A DNA stretch of 64,000 bases from Lysinibacillus sp. G4S2. Lineage in GTDB: Bacteria > Bacillota > Bacilli > Bacillales_A > Planococcaceae. A program made the position numbers and the translations under genes. The notes beneath the pieces were generated by a model. It was given only the letters and a program-made list of their open reading frames with translations. It was not told the origin of the DNA and made no database searches. The stretch covers positions 5,212,001-5,276,000 of the forward strand of contig NZ_JAUCFJ010000002.1 in assembly GCF_030348505.1 (NCBI RefSeq), in the 5' to 3' direction. Each line of letters opens with the position of its first letter. Position 1 is the first letter of the stretch. Of the stretch, positions 7,867 to 16,321 are shown in pieces.

Positions 7867-9315
7867 TCAACTCCCCATATCATTTTTTAAAGTATCGCCT
7901 ATGATTTGAATACCACGGACAATATCCTCGTCCTGTAACCGAGAAAATCCTAATCGAAATGTATTGCTTCCCCCACCATTCGTGTAAAAAACATCCCCAG
8001 GATAAAAAACAACTCCCTTTTTATAGCACTTTTCTAATAAGATTCGAGCGTTTATTCCTTCCTCCAGCTCAATAAAGAGATGAAGACCACCATCTCCAGT
8101 CATTCTTTTAAAAGGAATATATTGCTTGCAAGCTTGACGGGCTAGCTCATATTTTTTCTTATAGACCGATCTGGCTTTTTTTAAGTACTTTTCAAAATAG
8201 CCGTCCTGTAAATATTGATAAAGGACAGCCTGATCTAGTGTTGATGTATGAATAGTACGCGCCCTTTTCATACTTTCCAAACAGTGGATGAGTTGCTTAT
8301 CTGCTAAAATCCAACCAACACGTAAGCCTGGAAATAAAATTTTTGAAAAGCTACTAATATAAATAACGTTGTTACCCGCTCCGATAAAGGTCATTAACGG
8401 TGCGAAATGGGAGCCTGAATAACGTAATTCCTCATTAAAACCATCCTCCACAATAGGAATTTCATGTTTCGAAAAAAGGTTAATAATTTCATTCCTTTTT
8501 TCAGAGGAGGTAACAATCCCAGTCGGATTATGATAGGACGGGATGAGATAAGCAAAATCAAATTCCTTTTCCGATAAGCTTTTCTCAACTTGGCAAATAT
8601 CGATACCATCATCCCTCATGTCAATCCCGTGTATTTCAAGTCCATGTAAGCGAAAAAGCTTTAATGCCGCATGGTGTGTAGGATTTTCACAAATCACACG
8701 CCCAGATCTTTTAGCTAAGGAGGATAATAAAATATCCAGTCCCTCTGTAAAGCCATTCGTAATCAAAATATCTTTATTGGAAATATCGACGCCCTTCATT
8801 TCCATATAGTGCAGAAGGTACTCGATTAAAGGTTTATAGCCCTTTGCATATCCATAATTCAACACGATATCCCCTTCAAGGGACATCCGAGTCAGAAAAG
8901 CTCTTTTGAAATTTTCAACATCAAAAAGCTTTTCTTCAGGGGCAACACTATTAAATGAAATCATGCCTTTTTCCCAGTGAATATCTTGCCGCATTAAATC
9001 AATTTCATCCGCTAACAAGGTAGCTTTATTGAGTCTTCCCTTCCAGTTAAGTTCAATAGATGTTGTTTTTAATGTTGCAACCTTTCCTACAAAGTTCCCT
9101 TTTCCCTTCATCGCATAGATGATACCCTCTTGCTCTAAATCTGCATATGCATACAGTACCGTATTTCTGCTGACTGATAATAATTTACTTAGTTCACGGG
9201 TAGACGGAAGCTTCTGATGCTCCAGCAGATGTCCCTTTACAATCATTTCCTTTAAATAATCCTTTAACTGCACATATACCGGACGATCATCTATAAGCTT
9301 AAAATCATTAAACAC
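7867..9315 (-). CDS. MocR/PdxR-type regulator (GntR wHTH + aminotransferase fold)
   Basis: A 482-residue fusion of an N-terminal GntR winged helix (residues about 10-75, LPSTRELSKLLSVSRNTVLY) with a fold-type I aminotransferase-like domain that binds PLP (Asn and Tyr of IPSYHNPTG near 259-266, Asp291, Schiff-base Lys325 in SSFSKILFPGLRVGW). MocR proteins sense an amino acid through PLP chemistry. Immediate linkage to ddl recalls DdlR of Brevibacillus, a MocR activator of ddl, so regulation of D-Ala-D-Ala synthesis is a reasonable inference. GGGAG precedes the ATG. Confidence 0.9.
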   Translation of the reverse strand: MFNDFKLIDDRPVYVQLKDYLKEMIVKGHLLEHQKLPSTRELSKLLSVSRNTVLYAYADLEQEGIIYAMKGKGNFVGKVATLKTTSIELNWKGRLNKATLLADEIDLMRQDIHWEKGMISFNSVAPEEKLFDVENFKRAFLTRMSLEGDIVLNYGYAKGYKPLIEYLLHYMEMKGVDISNKDILITNGFTEGLDILLSSLAKRSGRVICENPTHHAALKLFRLHGLEIHGIDMRDDGIDICQVEKSLSEKEFDFAYLIPSYHNPTGIVTSSEKRNEIINLFSKHEIPIVEDGFNEELRYSGSHFAPLMTFIGAGNNVIYISSFSKILFPGLRVGWILADKQLIHCLESMKRARTIHTSTLDQAVLYQYLQDGYFEKYLKKARSVYKKKYELARQACKQYIPFKRMTGDGGLHLFIELEEGINARILLEKCYKKGVVFYPGDVFYTNGGGSNTFRLGFSRLQDEDIVRGIQIIGDTLKNDMGS

Positions 9316-9452
9316 TCCCTTGACCCCCTTGCTTCATTTTTGCATAACTACATTTAACCTAAAAGGTCCACGCCATCAGGAATTTTCTTTCGAAGTGGTT
9401 GCTCAAAGAAACAATATATATTGTAAGCGTTGTGTTTATAATAAAAGAAAAG

Positions 9453-9486
9453 CTCCCATTTTGAAAAAAATAAATCAAAATGGGAG
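9453..9486. terminator. Intrinsic terminator-like hairpin
   Basis: Perfect inverted repeat CTCCCATTTTGA / TCAAAATGGGAG with an A-rich loop, downstream of the minus-strand methyltransferase gene and upstream of the MocR gene. Most simply it ends the methyltransferase transcript. Confidence 0.65.
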
Positions 9487-9537
9487 TTAAAACATACTTG
9501 GACAATTGAACTTTAATTTACTATATCAACTGACCAC

Positions 9538-10239
9538 CTAATCAATTTTCTTAAATAAACCTACTAAAAATCCTTCCAAACCGAAATATTCGTCTTCATC
9601 GGACATGGCTATCATTTTTCGTATCTCAATTGCTTCTAATGACTGAAAGATTTCTCTTAGCTGATTTTTGGTATACCCTAATCCGCCTGCTAAGCTACGT
9701 TTTATATAAACTTCTTCATCAGAGATGGCAGAACCGCCATATGCACCATGTTCCTCGAACGAACATAAAGCGAAGTATCCATTAGGTTTTAATAATTTGT
9801 GAACCAATTCAATATACGTCACACGCCGATGAGGGGCTATGTGGTGAAAACAGCCTGAATCATAAATAAAATCAAAACTCTCTTCTTGTAAATCCAGCTC
9901 AAAAATATTGGCACACATTAAATCTACATTCACGTTTGCTTCATCAACCCTCTTTTGCGCCCATTGCAATGCTTTATCCGATATATCAACACCAACAACT
10001 GAACAACCTTGCTTAGCTAAGTAAATGGCATTTCGTCCTGGACCACAACCTAACTCTAGAACTTCTCTTGGCTGAATGATCTTATTTTCAAAATAGCTTA
10101 CTAGATTTTCATCAGGTTTATTTACAAAGAAAGGTATCTTTTTAAATGTTTGATCATAAAATTCATTCCAAAAATTTTGTGGTTCACGCAATACATTATC
10201 CAATAAAACAAGCAATTGTTCATTCGAATTAATTAACAT
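9538..10239 (-). CDS. Class I SAM-dependent methyltransferase
   Basis: A 233-residue protein with a Rossmann methyltransferase core: motif I VLELGCGPGRNAIYLA (about residues 57-72), acidic motif II GCSVVGVDIS, and FDFIYDSGCFHHI. The N-terminal segment FWNEFYDQTFKKIPFF is typical of small-molecule methyltransferases in Bacillus. The substrate is unknown. It is divergent from the ABC transporter genes that follow and has its own hairpin downstream. Confidence 0.85.
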   Translation of the reverse strand: MLINSNEQLLVLLDNVLREPQNFWNEFYDQTFKKIPFFVNKPDENLVSYFENKIIQPREVLELGCGPGRNAIYLAKQGCSVVGVDISDKALQWAQKRVDEANVNVDLMCANIFELDLQEESFDFIYDSGCFHHIAPHRRVTYIELVHKLLKPNGYFALCSFEEHGAYGGSAISDEEVYIKRSLAGGLGYTKNQLREIFQSLEAIEIRKMIAMSDEDEYFGLEGFLVGLFKKID

Positions 10240-10376
10240 TTCACGCCCCCGTTCTGACTTTTTTACAGAAAACGAAATATTCTTTCTTTTTATTATACTA
10301 TATTTATGGATATTCTCCCCAAATCGATTACACTAAACATAAGATAAACATATGATAAACAGAAAGGAGCTGCAAC

Positions 10377-11153
10377 ATGGAAGAAATCTTGACGATTACG
10401 AATTTGACGAAGAATTATGGTAACAAGGAAATATTGAAAGGAATCGACTTGCACGTCTCAAGAGGAGAAATAATTGGTTATATCGGTCCGAACGGCGCTG
10501 GTAAAAGTACAACTGTCAAAATCATTTTAGGGATTGAAGGCGATTACGGTGGAGAAATTAAGCTTTTCGGAGAGAATATTGGGCAAGATTGCATTGAATA
10601 TAAACGAAGAATAGGCTATGTACCAGAAATAGCAGATGTTTATGATAACTTAACTGGTTATGAGTATTTAACCTTTATTGGCCAGCTTTATGGTCTTGAA
10701 TTAGAGGCTGTTGCTGATAAATCTAAATCCTTAATGGAATTGTTTGGAGTCGGAGAAGCGTATCATGCAAGAATATCTTCTTATTCTAAAGGAATGCGGC
10801 AGAAACTGCTGATTATCGCCAGCCTGATACATAATCCAGATCTTTTGTTCTTGGATGAACCAATTAATGGGCTAGATGCGAATAGTGTGATGATCTTCAA
10901 AGAAATTTTGACTCAACTGGCTGCCCAAGGAAAAACAATATTCTACTCCTCGCACATTATGGATGTTGTAGAAAAAATCAGTAGTCGTATCATCTTGTTG
11001 AATGATGGAAAAATCGCTGCCGATGGGACATTTACCCAACTACAAGCAGACAATACCGAAGGGACTCTGGAAAAGATTTTCAATCAATTAACAGGCTTCC
11101 ATGAGCATAAGGAAATTGGTGAGAAATTCGTTTCTATAGTACAAGAGGTATGA
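10377..11153 (+). CDS. ABC transporter ATP-binding protein
   Basis: A 258-residue ABC ATPase with Walker A GPNGAGKSTTVK (about residues 38-49), signature YSKGMRQK, Walker B LLFLDEPINGLD and the switch His in SSHIMD. It overlaps the following permease gene by 4 nt (ATGA), so translation is coupled and the two form one transporter, probably an exporter acting at the cytoplasmic membrane. The pair resembles the YthP/YthQ type; the cargo is unknown. AAAGGAG is well placed before the ATG. Confidence 0.9.
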   Translation: MEEILTITNLTKNYGNKEILKGIDLHVSRGEIIGYIGPNGAGKSTTVKIILGIEGDYGGEIKLFGENIGQDCIEYKRRIGYVPEIADVYDNLTGYEYLTFIGQLYGLELEAVADKSKSLMELFGVGEAYHARISSYSKGMRQKLLIIASLIHNPDLLFLDEPINGLDANSVMIFKEILTQLAAQGKTIFYSSHIMDVVEKISSRIILLNDGKIAADGTFTQLQADNTEGTLEKIFNQLTGFHEHKEIGEKFVSIVQEV

Positions 11154-12775
11154 TCATGAACGATTTCAAAACCCTACAACTGCTTGATAAAATTCAATTT
11201 ATTTTTGTAAAAATGGGCATTGATTACGAAACCATGAGAAAGATTCTCCATATTAAGTTAACGATGGATGAACGCAAAGTACCGACATTATTTAACCAAT
11301 CCAACAAAAAGGACAATCAAAAATATGGCTATATTAAATCTTTATGGATCTATACTTTATTCGGACTGGTGCTAATTCCGTTTATGGGCTTTGGTCAAAA
11401 CTTTCTTTTCCAAATGAGTATTTCATATTCAATGATTATTTTTTTAATAATGACATCTTTGATTTCTGATTTTTCTTCCGTTCTGTTGGATGTTAGGGAT
11501 AGAAGCATTCTTTCTACTAAGCCTATCTCTGCTAGAACGATTAATGCGGCAAAGTTCATGCACATTTTTATCTATTTGACGTATTTAACCATTGCATTAA
11601 CAGCAATTCCACTTTTAGTCGGCTTGTTCAATCAAGGAATTGCATTCTTTATTTTAACGGTGTTTGAGCTAATCTTCATCAATCTATTTATTGTTGCTCT
11701 TACCGCCATTTTATATATTGCTATTTTACGATTCTTTGATGGAGAAAAATTGAAGGATGTTATTAATTATGTGCAAATCGGCTTATCATTAATGCTGATG
11801 ATTGGCTATCAAGTTCTTATTAGGTCCTTTGAATTCGTCAATTTTGATATGGTGGTAGCATTTCATTGGTGGAGCATTTTCCTTATCCCAATGTGGTTTG
11901 CCGCTCCTTATGAGCTTTTGCTAAATGGCGACACCTCTTTATTTACAGTGGTCTACTGCATTTTTGCTATCGTCATACCCATACTATCGATTTGGCTTTA
12001 TGTAAAACTGACTCCGACCTTTGAACGTAATTTACAAAAACTATTAAGCACAAGCAAATCGAAAAAAGAAAAGAACAATCGACTTAAGACGCTTTTGTTA
12101 AAAATCATTTGTAGAACGAATGAAGAAAGAGCGTTCTACCGCTTCGCCTCCCTTATGATGAAACAAGAGCGAGAGTTTAAACTGAAAGTATATCCATCTT
12201 TAGGCTTTTCTTTTATCATTCCATTTATTTTTATGTTTACTCTTTCAAGGAATGAAGATGTTGATTATTCCGTTAGTATGGGCTATTTAAATATTTATTT
12301 CAGCATGCTCATTATTCCGTCAGCTGTGCTAATGCTTAGACATTCAGAAAAGTATAAAGCAGCTTGGATCTATAAAGTCTTGCCACTCAAAGATTATACA
12401 GACTTAAAAAAAGGTAGCTTAAAAGCTTTTCTGATTAAGTTGTATATTCCATTGTATATTTTTCTAAGTATCATTTTCTGCTTCATTTACGGTACGAGAA
12501 TTATCCCAGATTTACTGATTGTATTAGTGACTAGCTGTATGTACACCGTCATTTGCTACATCAGCACCGGAAGCGAGATTCCTTTCACAAAGCCTTATAA
12601 TGAAATTGGTGATGCTCAGGGCTGGAAAACGCTTTTGTTGGTCATTCCATTGGGTGCTCTAGCAGGACTGCATTACTTCATGGTAGCTCGTATTTCCTAT
12701 GGTGCAATAATTTACTTAATCGCGCTTGTCATCACGAATTTCGTTCTATGGAAACTTGTGTTTAGGCGTACGTAA
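11150..12775 (+). CDS. ABC transporter permease (large, about 12 TM)
   Basis: A 541-residue polytopic membrane protein, partner of the overlapping upstream ATPase. Hydrophobic segments start at about residue 63 and continue to the C-terminus, with a hydrophilic loop around 290-325 rich in Lys. A second, shattered copy of its last third is present at 13945-14275, showing that this gene was included in a local duplication. The gene ends at a strong hairpin that is also duplicated. Confidence 0.85.
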   Translation: MIMNDFKTLQLLDKIQFIFVKMGIDYETMRKILHIKLTMDERKVPTLFNQSNKKDNQKYGYIKSLWIYTLFGLVLIPFMGFGQNFLFQMSISYSMIIFLIMTSLISDFSSVLLDVRDRSILSTKPISARTINAAKFMHIFIYLTYLTIALTAIPLLVGLFNQGIAFFILTVFELIFINLFIVALTAILYIAILRFFDGEKLKDVINYVQIGLSLMLMIGYQVLIRSFEFVNFDMVVAFHWWSIFLIPMWFAAPYELLLNGDTSLFTVVYCIFAIVIPILSIWLYVKLTPTFERNLQKLLSTSKSKKEKNNRLKTLLLKIICRTNEERAFYRFASLMMKQEREFKLKVYPSLGFSFIIPFIFMFTLSRNEDVDYSVSMGYLNIYFSMLIIPSAVLMLRHSEKYKAAWIYKVLPLKDYTDLKKGSLKAFLIKLYIPLYIFLSIIFCFIYGTRIIPDLLIVLVTSCMYTVICYISTGSEIPFTKPYNEIGDAQGWKTLLLVIPLGALAGLHYFMVARISYGAIIYLIALVITNFVLWKLVFRRT

Positions 12776-12812
12776 AACGGCTTGAGCCTAGATTACTGGG
12801 CTCAAGCCGTTT
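12775..12812. terminator. Intrinsic terminator (copy 1 of duplicated hairpin)
   Basis: Inverted repeat AAACGGCTTGAGCC / GGCTCAAGCCGTTT between convergent genes. A homologous hairpin is at 14266-14303. Confidence 0.85.
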
Positions 12813-12815
12813 ACT

Positions 12816-13430
12816 TTAAAAAGCTTTTCTCTCATATATACGAATAGATAGTAGCCACGATCCAATATATAAAATAACAGTTGTTAGGATAGCTACGAAA
12901 TACATTTGCGTTTCTTGTAAAGTCATAAACTTTTGAATCAATTCTCTTAATTGATCATTAAAATTAGGAATCAAAAATTTAATTGTTACTAGATAGATAC
13001 CAAATAAAACGCCTGCAGCAATCAGTGAATATTTCGTTTTAAATTTATAAGAGATTGGAAGCATGAATGACATGGCGACCATAACAAGACCGATAATTAG
13101 CAATATATCTTTCCATAAAAACAATACCTCTCTCCCATTTAAGAGGAAATCGCCTAGAGATGTAATGATTATAAATAAAACTGTAAATATTAATACACCT
13201 ACATATTTTGAACTGACAATTTCCTTTCTCGTATATGGAAGCGAATTAAGCAAAGTATTTACGTTATCTTTTTCATCGTAAGAAAAAGCATTCATGATAA
13301 ATACTACACTATATATAGAAACTATATGCACTAGGGACGTATCTATCCATAGATAAAGTATGATAGTTGCAATGTAAAATAGAATCAATTTCTTTTGTAT
13401 TAAAATATCCTTAAGTATAAGATTAACCAT
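12816..13430 (-). CDS. ABC-2 type transporter permease (orphaned paralogue)
   Basis: A 204-residue membrane protein with six hydrophobic segments, beginning MVNLILKDILIQKKLILFY. It is a close paralogue of the product of 14308-14922, clearly from a tandem duplication. In an intact unit the order is GntR regulator, ATPase, permease; here the ATPase is reduced to a scar at 13431-13543, so this permease has lost its own ATPase and could work only with the ATPase at 14927-15787. A conserved cytoplasmic segment SYDEKDNVNTLLNSLPYTRK is shared by both copies. Confidence 0.85.
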   Translation of the reverse strand: MVNLILKDILIQKKLILFYIATIILYLWIDTSLVHIVSIYSVVFIMNAFSYDEKDNVNTLLNSLPYTRKEIVSSKYVGVLIFTVLFIIITSLGDFLLNGREVLFLWKDILLIIGLVMVAMSFMLPISYKFKTKYSLIAAGVLFGIYLVTIKFLIPNFNDQLRELIQKFMTLQETQMYFVAILTTVILYIGSWLLSIRIYERKAF

Positions 13431-13543
13431 ACAATTTCCATCCTTTTTTTCGTATACTACATAATATCTACAAGCGTTGGTTTTTCCACAATAACAGAAT
13501 CTCCAAATATGTTTACCACACGATTTTTATCAGCTGTTTCCAT
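13431..13543 (-). pseudogene. ABC ATPase remnant (internal deletion)
   Basis: The start and end of an ATPase gene joined by a deletion of most of the coding sequence. It begins with ATG overlapping the GntR stop (TGATGG) and continues with the C-terminal segment NRVVNIFGDSVIVEKPTL, which matches NRVANIFGDSVIMEKPTL at the end of the intact paralogue (14927-15787). A TAC to TAG change adds a stop at the DIMYYTKKGW tail. No Walker motifs remain. Confidence 0.88.
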
Positions 13544-13920
13544 CACTCATCCTCCGAATACAATAATGTGAGCATTTCCTTGAGCTCTGCTAAGCCAATG
13601 TTCATTTCTTTAGCGTTTTGAATGGCAATCAACAGATTTTCTTCGATTACCTTTATTTTTCTTTCTCTCATCATTTCCTTATTTTGTTCGGAGATGAACG
13701 AACCTTTTCCAACGATAGAATAAATAAATCCGTTTTTTTCAAGCTCTTCGTAAGCGCGTTTTGTTGTAATAACGCTAATTTCTAAATCCTTTGCAAGCTG
13801 GCGCATAGACGGCAATGACTGCCCCTCTTGTAATTCACCTGTTAAAATAAGTTTTTTGATTTGAGCATAAATCTGCTCATAAATCGGCTCTTTTGAACTG
13901 TTTGAAATAATAATTTGCAT
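13543..13920 (-). CDS. GntR family regulator, YtrA subfamily
   Basis: A 125-residue repressor-type protein with an N-terminal winged helix (EPIYEQIYAQIKKLILTGEL, then SLPSMRQLAKDLEISVITTK) and a short helical C-terminal dimerisation tail, typical of the YtrA subfamily that controls adjacent ABC transporter operons. It heads the transcript GntR, ATPase scar, permease. The last codons recur at about 15788-15835 upstream of the second ATPase, so a second copy of this gene once existed and was deleted. It may now control both remaining halves. Confidence 0.88.
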   Translation of the reverse strand: MQIIISNSSKEPIYEQIYAQIKKLILTGELQEGQSLPSMRQLAKDLEISVITTKRAYEELEKNGFIYSIVGKGSFISEQNKEMMRERKIKVIEENLLIAIQNAKEMNIGLAELKEMLTLLYSEDE

Positions 13921-13944
13921 GCAAATACCTCTTCTTTATTTTTA

Positions 13945-14275
13945 TGTGATCAGCACAGAAGACGTTGGTTATTCCATTAGCATGTGCCATGTAAATTTTT
14001 ATTTCTACATGCTAATTATTTCGTCAGCTGTACTTATGCTTGGACATTAGGGAAATATAAAACAAATTGGATTTATAATGTCTTTCCACTTAGAGATTAC
14101 ATTGTATATTGTTTTGAGTATAATTTTCTGCTTCACAAAAATTATCCCAGCTTTATAACAACAGACAGCTTGTACACCATCATATGTTACATCAGCATCG
14201 GAAGAAATTATAATGAAATCGACGATGCCCGGATTTCGTTATAAGATAGCTTTTAAAACGCACGTAAACAGCTTG
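13945..14275 (+). pseudogene. Fragment of duplicated large ABC permease
   Basis: Degenerate copy of the last third of the 541-residue permease. GAAGACGTTGGTTATTCC, CTAATTATTTCGTCAGCTGT and ACATCAGCATCGGAAG align with about 12250-12580, but in-frame stops and internal deletions break it. It ends in the duplicated terminator at 14266-14303. Confidence 0.85.
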
Positions 14276-14303
14276 AGCCTACATCACTAGGCTCAAGCTG
14301 TTT
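14266..14303. terminator. Intrinsic terminator (copy 2 of duplicated hairpin)
   Basis: AAACAGCTTGAGCCT / AGGCTCAAGCTGTTT, homologous to 12775-12812 with compensating changes in both arms, so the stem has been kept. Confidence 0.85.
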
Positions 14304-14307
14304 TATT

Positions 14308-14922
14308 TTAAAAAACCTTTCTCTCATATATACGAATAGATAGTAGCCATGATCCCACATATAAAATAATGATTGTAAGGAAAGCTACAAAATACATTTG
14401 AATTTCTTGTAAAGTCATGAACTTTTGTATCAGGTCTTTTAATGTATCCTTAAGAGTAGGAGATAAATAATTAATGATTACCATGTACATACCAAATAAA
14501 GCACCTACAGCAATCATTAAAGATTGTGTTTTAAATTTATAACAGATTGGAAGTATGAATGAAATAGCTACCATAACAAGACCGATAATTAGCAATATAT
14601 CTTTCCATAAAAACAATACCTCTTTTCCGTTTAAGAGGAAATTACCTAAATAAGTAATGAATATAATTAGTGATGTATATATCAATGAACCTATATATTT
14701 CGAGCTAACAATTTCCTTTCTCGTATATGGAAGCGAATTAAGCAGAATATTAGCGTTATCTTTTTCATCATAAGAAAAGGACATAGTGATAAAAGCCATG
14801 CTATATAAGAATCCTATATTCACTAGGGGAATATCTATTAATAAATAAAGTATAATAGTAGCAATGTAAAATAAAATCACTTTCTTTTGTATTAAAACAT
14901 CCTTAAGTATTAGATTAACCAT
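14308..14922 (-). CDS. ABC-2 type transporter permease
   Basis: A 204-residue membrane protein with six hydrophobic segments, partner of the ATPase encoded directly upstream. The start at ATG 14922 gives exactly the length of its paralogue at 12816-13430 and the same MVNLILKD beginning; a longer reading from 14964 would overlap the ATPase gene by 38 nt and add 14 unrelated residues. The pair resembles YtrBC/BcrAB-like exporters of unknown substrate. Confidence 0.87.
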   Translation of the reverse strand: MVNLILKDVLIQKKVILFYIATIILYLLIDIPLVNIGFLYSMAFITMSFSYDEKDNANILLNSLPYTRKEIVSSKYIGSLIYTSLIIFITYLGNFLLNGKEVLFLWKDILLIIGLVMVAISFILPICYKFKTQSLMIAVGALFGMYMVIINYLSPTLKDTLKDLIQKFMTLQEIQMYFVAFLTIIILYVGSWLLSIRIYERKVF

Positions 14923-14926
14923 CCCA

Positions 14927-15787
14927 TTACCATCCTTTTTTCGTATAGTACATAATATCTTCAAGCGTTGGTTTTTCCATAATTACAGAATCCCCAAATA
15001 TGTTTGCCACACGATTTTTATTCGCTGTTAATGCCTCAAAGCCTGTGTTCGATTTTCGGATTGCAATAAACTCTCGTTCCGTTTCCTGATCCAATAAATT
15101 CAATGTCCCTTTGACAATGGCATATTCCTCTTCAATCTTATAAAATTCCTTCGTGAATATATGTTCGCCATTATGAACAAAGGTAATATAATCAGCAATA
15201 CGATCTAAATCTGTTGTAATATGTGTCGAAAAGAAAATCGTTTTATCTTCATCTTGCATTAATTCATGTAGAATATTTAGTAACTCTCTACGAAATATCG
15301 GATCTAGGCCGGCAGTTGGCTCATCCATAATAATTAATTCTGCATGATGAGCTAGAGCTATGGCTAACGAAGCTTTCATCTTCATCCCCTTTGAAAAGGT
15401 CTTCATATTTTTGTTCAATGGTAGTTCGAACTGATCAACATAACGTTGAAAGGCGTTATCATCCCAGTTTTTATAGGCTGGTTTAATAATCCTTTTCATA
15501 TCCTTTAACGTTATATTTTCATAAAAGACATTTTCATCATAGACAAAGCCAATACGTTCCTTTATTTCTTTTTCATGCTTCTTATAATCCATCCCAAACA
15601 CTGAAACAGTACCACTCTCCTGTTTTAGTAGGTTCATAATTAATTTTATTGTTGTAGATTTCCCTGCACCATTTCCCCCGATAAATCCAGTGACAAAGCC
15701 CTTTTTTACGTTAATAGAAAAATCCTTTATCTGAAATCCTTTAAAAGATTTATGAACATGCTGTAATTCAATGACATTTTCCATCAT
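14927..15787 (-). CDS. ABC transporter ATP-binding protein
   Basis: A 286-residue ABC ATPase: Walker A GGNGAGKSTTIK (about residues 37-48), signature FSKGMKMKASLA, Walker B LIIMDEPTAGLDP, switch His in FFSTHITTDLDR. It is the only complete small ATPase of the duplicated locus, so it may energise both permease paralogues. Directly upstream (15788-15835) lies the last part of a lost GntR gene, so the original GntR-ATPase-permease order is still readable. Confidence 0.9.
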   Translation of the reverse strand: MMENVIELQHVHKSFKGFQIKDFSINVKKGFVTGFIGGNGAGKSTTIKLIMNLLKQESGTVSVFGMDYKKHEKEIKERIGFVYDENVFYENITLKDMKRIIKPAYKNWDDNAFQRYVDQFELPLNKNMKTFSKGMKMKASLAIALAHHAELIIMDEPTAGLDPIFRRELLNILHELMQDEDKTIFFSTHITTDLDRIADYITFVHNGEHIFTKEFYKIEEEYAIVKGTLNLLDQETEREFIAIRKSNTGFEALTANKNRVANIFGDSVIMEKPTLEDIMYYTKKGW

Positions 15788-15835
15788 CCATCCTCCGTAT
15801 GCAATAATGTAAGCATTTCCTTGAGCTCCTTAAGG
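15788..15835 (-). pseudogene. 3' remnant of a second GntR gene
   Basis: GAGCTCAAGGAAATGCTTAC and the following bases match the end of the intact GntR gene (ELKEMLTLLYSEDE), with only the final codons left. The TATATA-rich sequence upstream (15855-15890) may be a new or retained promoter. Confidence 0.75.
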
Positions 15836-15988
15836 CAAATACTCTTTTTAATAATGTATATATACTTTATATACAATATATACACATTAAACTTATTTTG
15901 CAAGTAAAATTATTATTGAACACAAAAAACATGAGATTGTTAAATCACAAATCTCATGCTCTAGTTGACACTATTTCTAAATATAGCC

Positions 15989-16291
15989 CTAAATCGGCGC
16001 ATTATTAATTGTTGATAATACTTCATTCACTTCGAAGATTTTCCCACGGATATTTGCAATACCGAAACTTGTTAATCGCTCTGAATGCATAATTAAATAT
16101 TTCTCAGCTTCTGCTTTGGTTTCAAATAAATATATCCCACCAGCTTCTTTGGTCGCGGCATTCTCAGTCCAAACCTTCCAAATCATACCCGTCTCTTCGT
16201 TAATACTTTTCGCTAAATCAGCGAATGCCTCAGACATTTCTTCACCGAATGGTCCATCCATTGCAAAATCAACTTGTAATAAATATTTCAC
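15989..16291 (-). CDS. YdhR-type monooxygenase-like protein
   Basis: A 100-residue ferredoxin-fold protein resembling YdhR putative monooxygenases: MKYLLQVDFAMDGPFGEEM, then WKVWTENAATKEAGGIYLFE and a helical segment with AEKYLIMHSERLTSFG. Members form dimers in the ABM superfamily; the reaction is not established. It sits 30 bp downstream of a DsbA-like gene on the same strand, so the two probably share a transcript, likely under the divergent TetR regulator. Confidence 0.82.
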   Translation of the reverse strand: MKYLLQVDFAMDGPFGEEMSEAFADLAKSINEETGMIWKVWTENAATKEAGGIYLFETKAEAEKYLIMHSERLTSFGIANIRGKIFEVNEVLSTINNAPI

Positions 16292-16321
16292 GATAACACT
16301 CCCATTTAGTTTGTTCTACAA

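Noticed and set aside
9453..9486. Another Tn7-type left end, because CTCCCATTTTGA / TCAAAATGGGAG resembles the hairpins at 28248 and 32433
   Set aside because: No TGT-N8-AATAAAG terminus and no spaced sites nearby; a plain terminator explains it.
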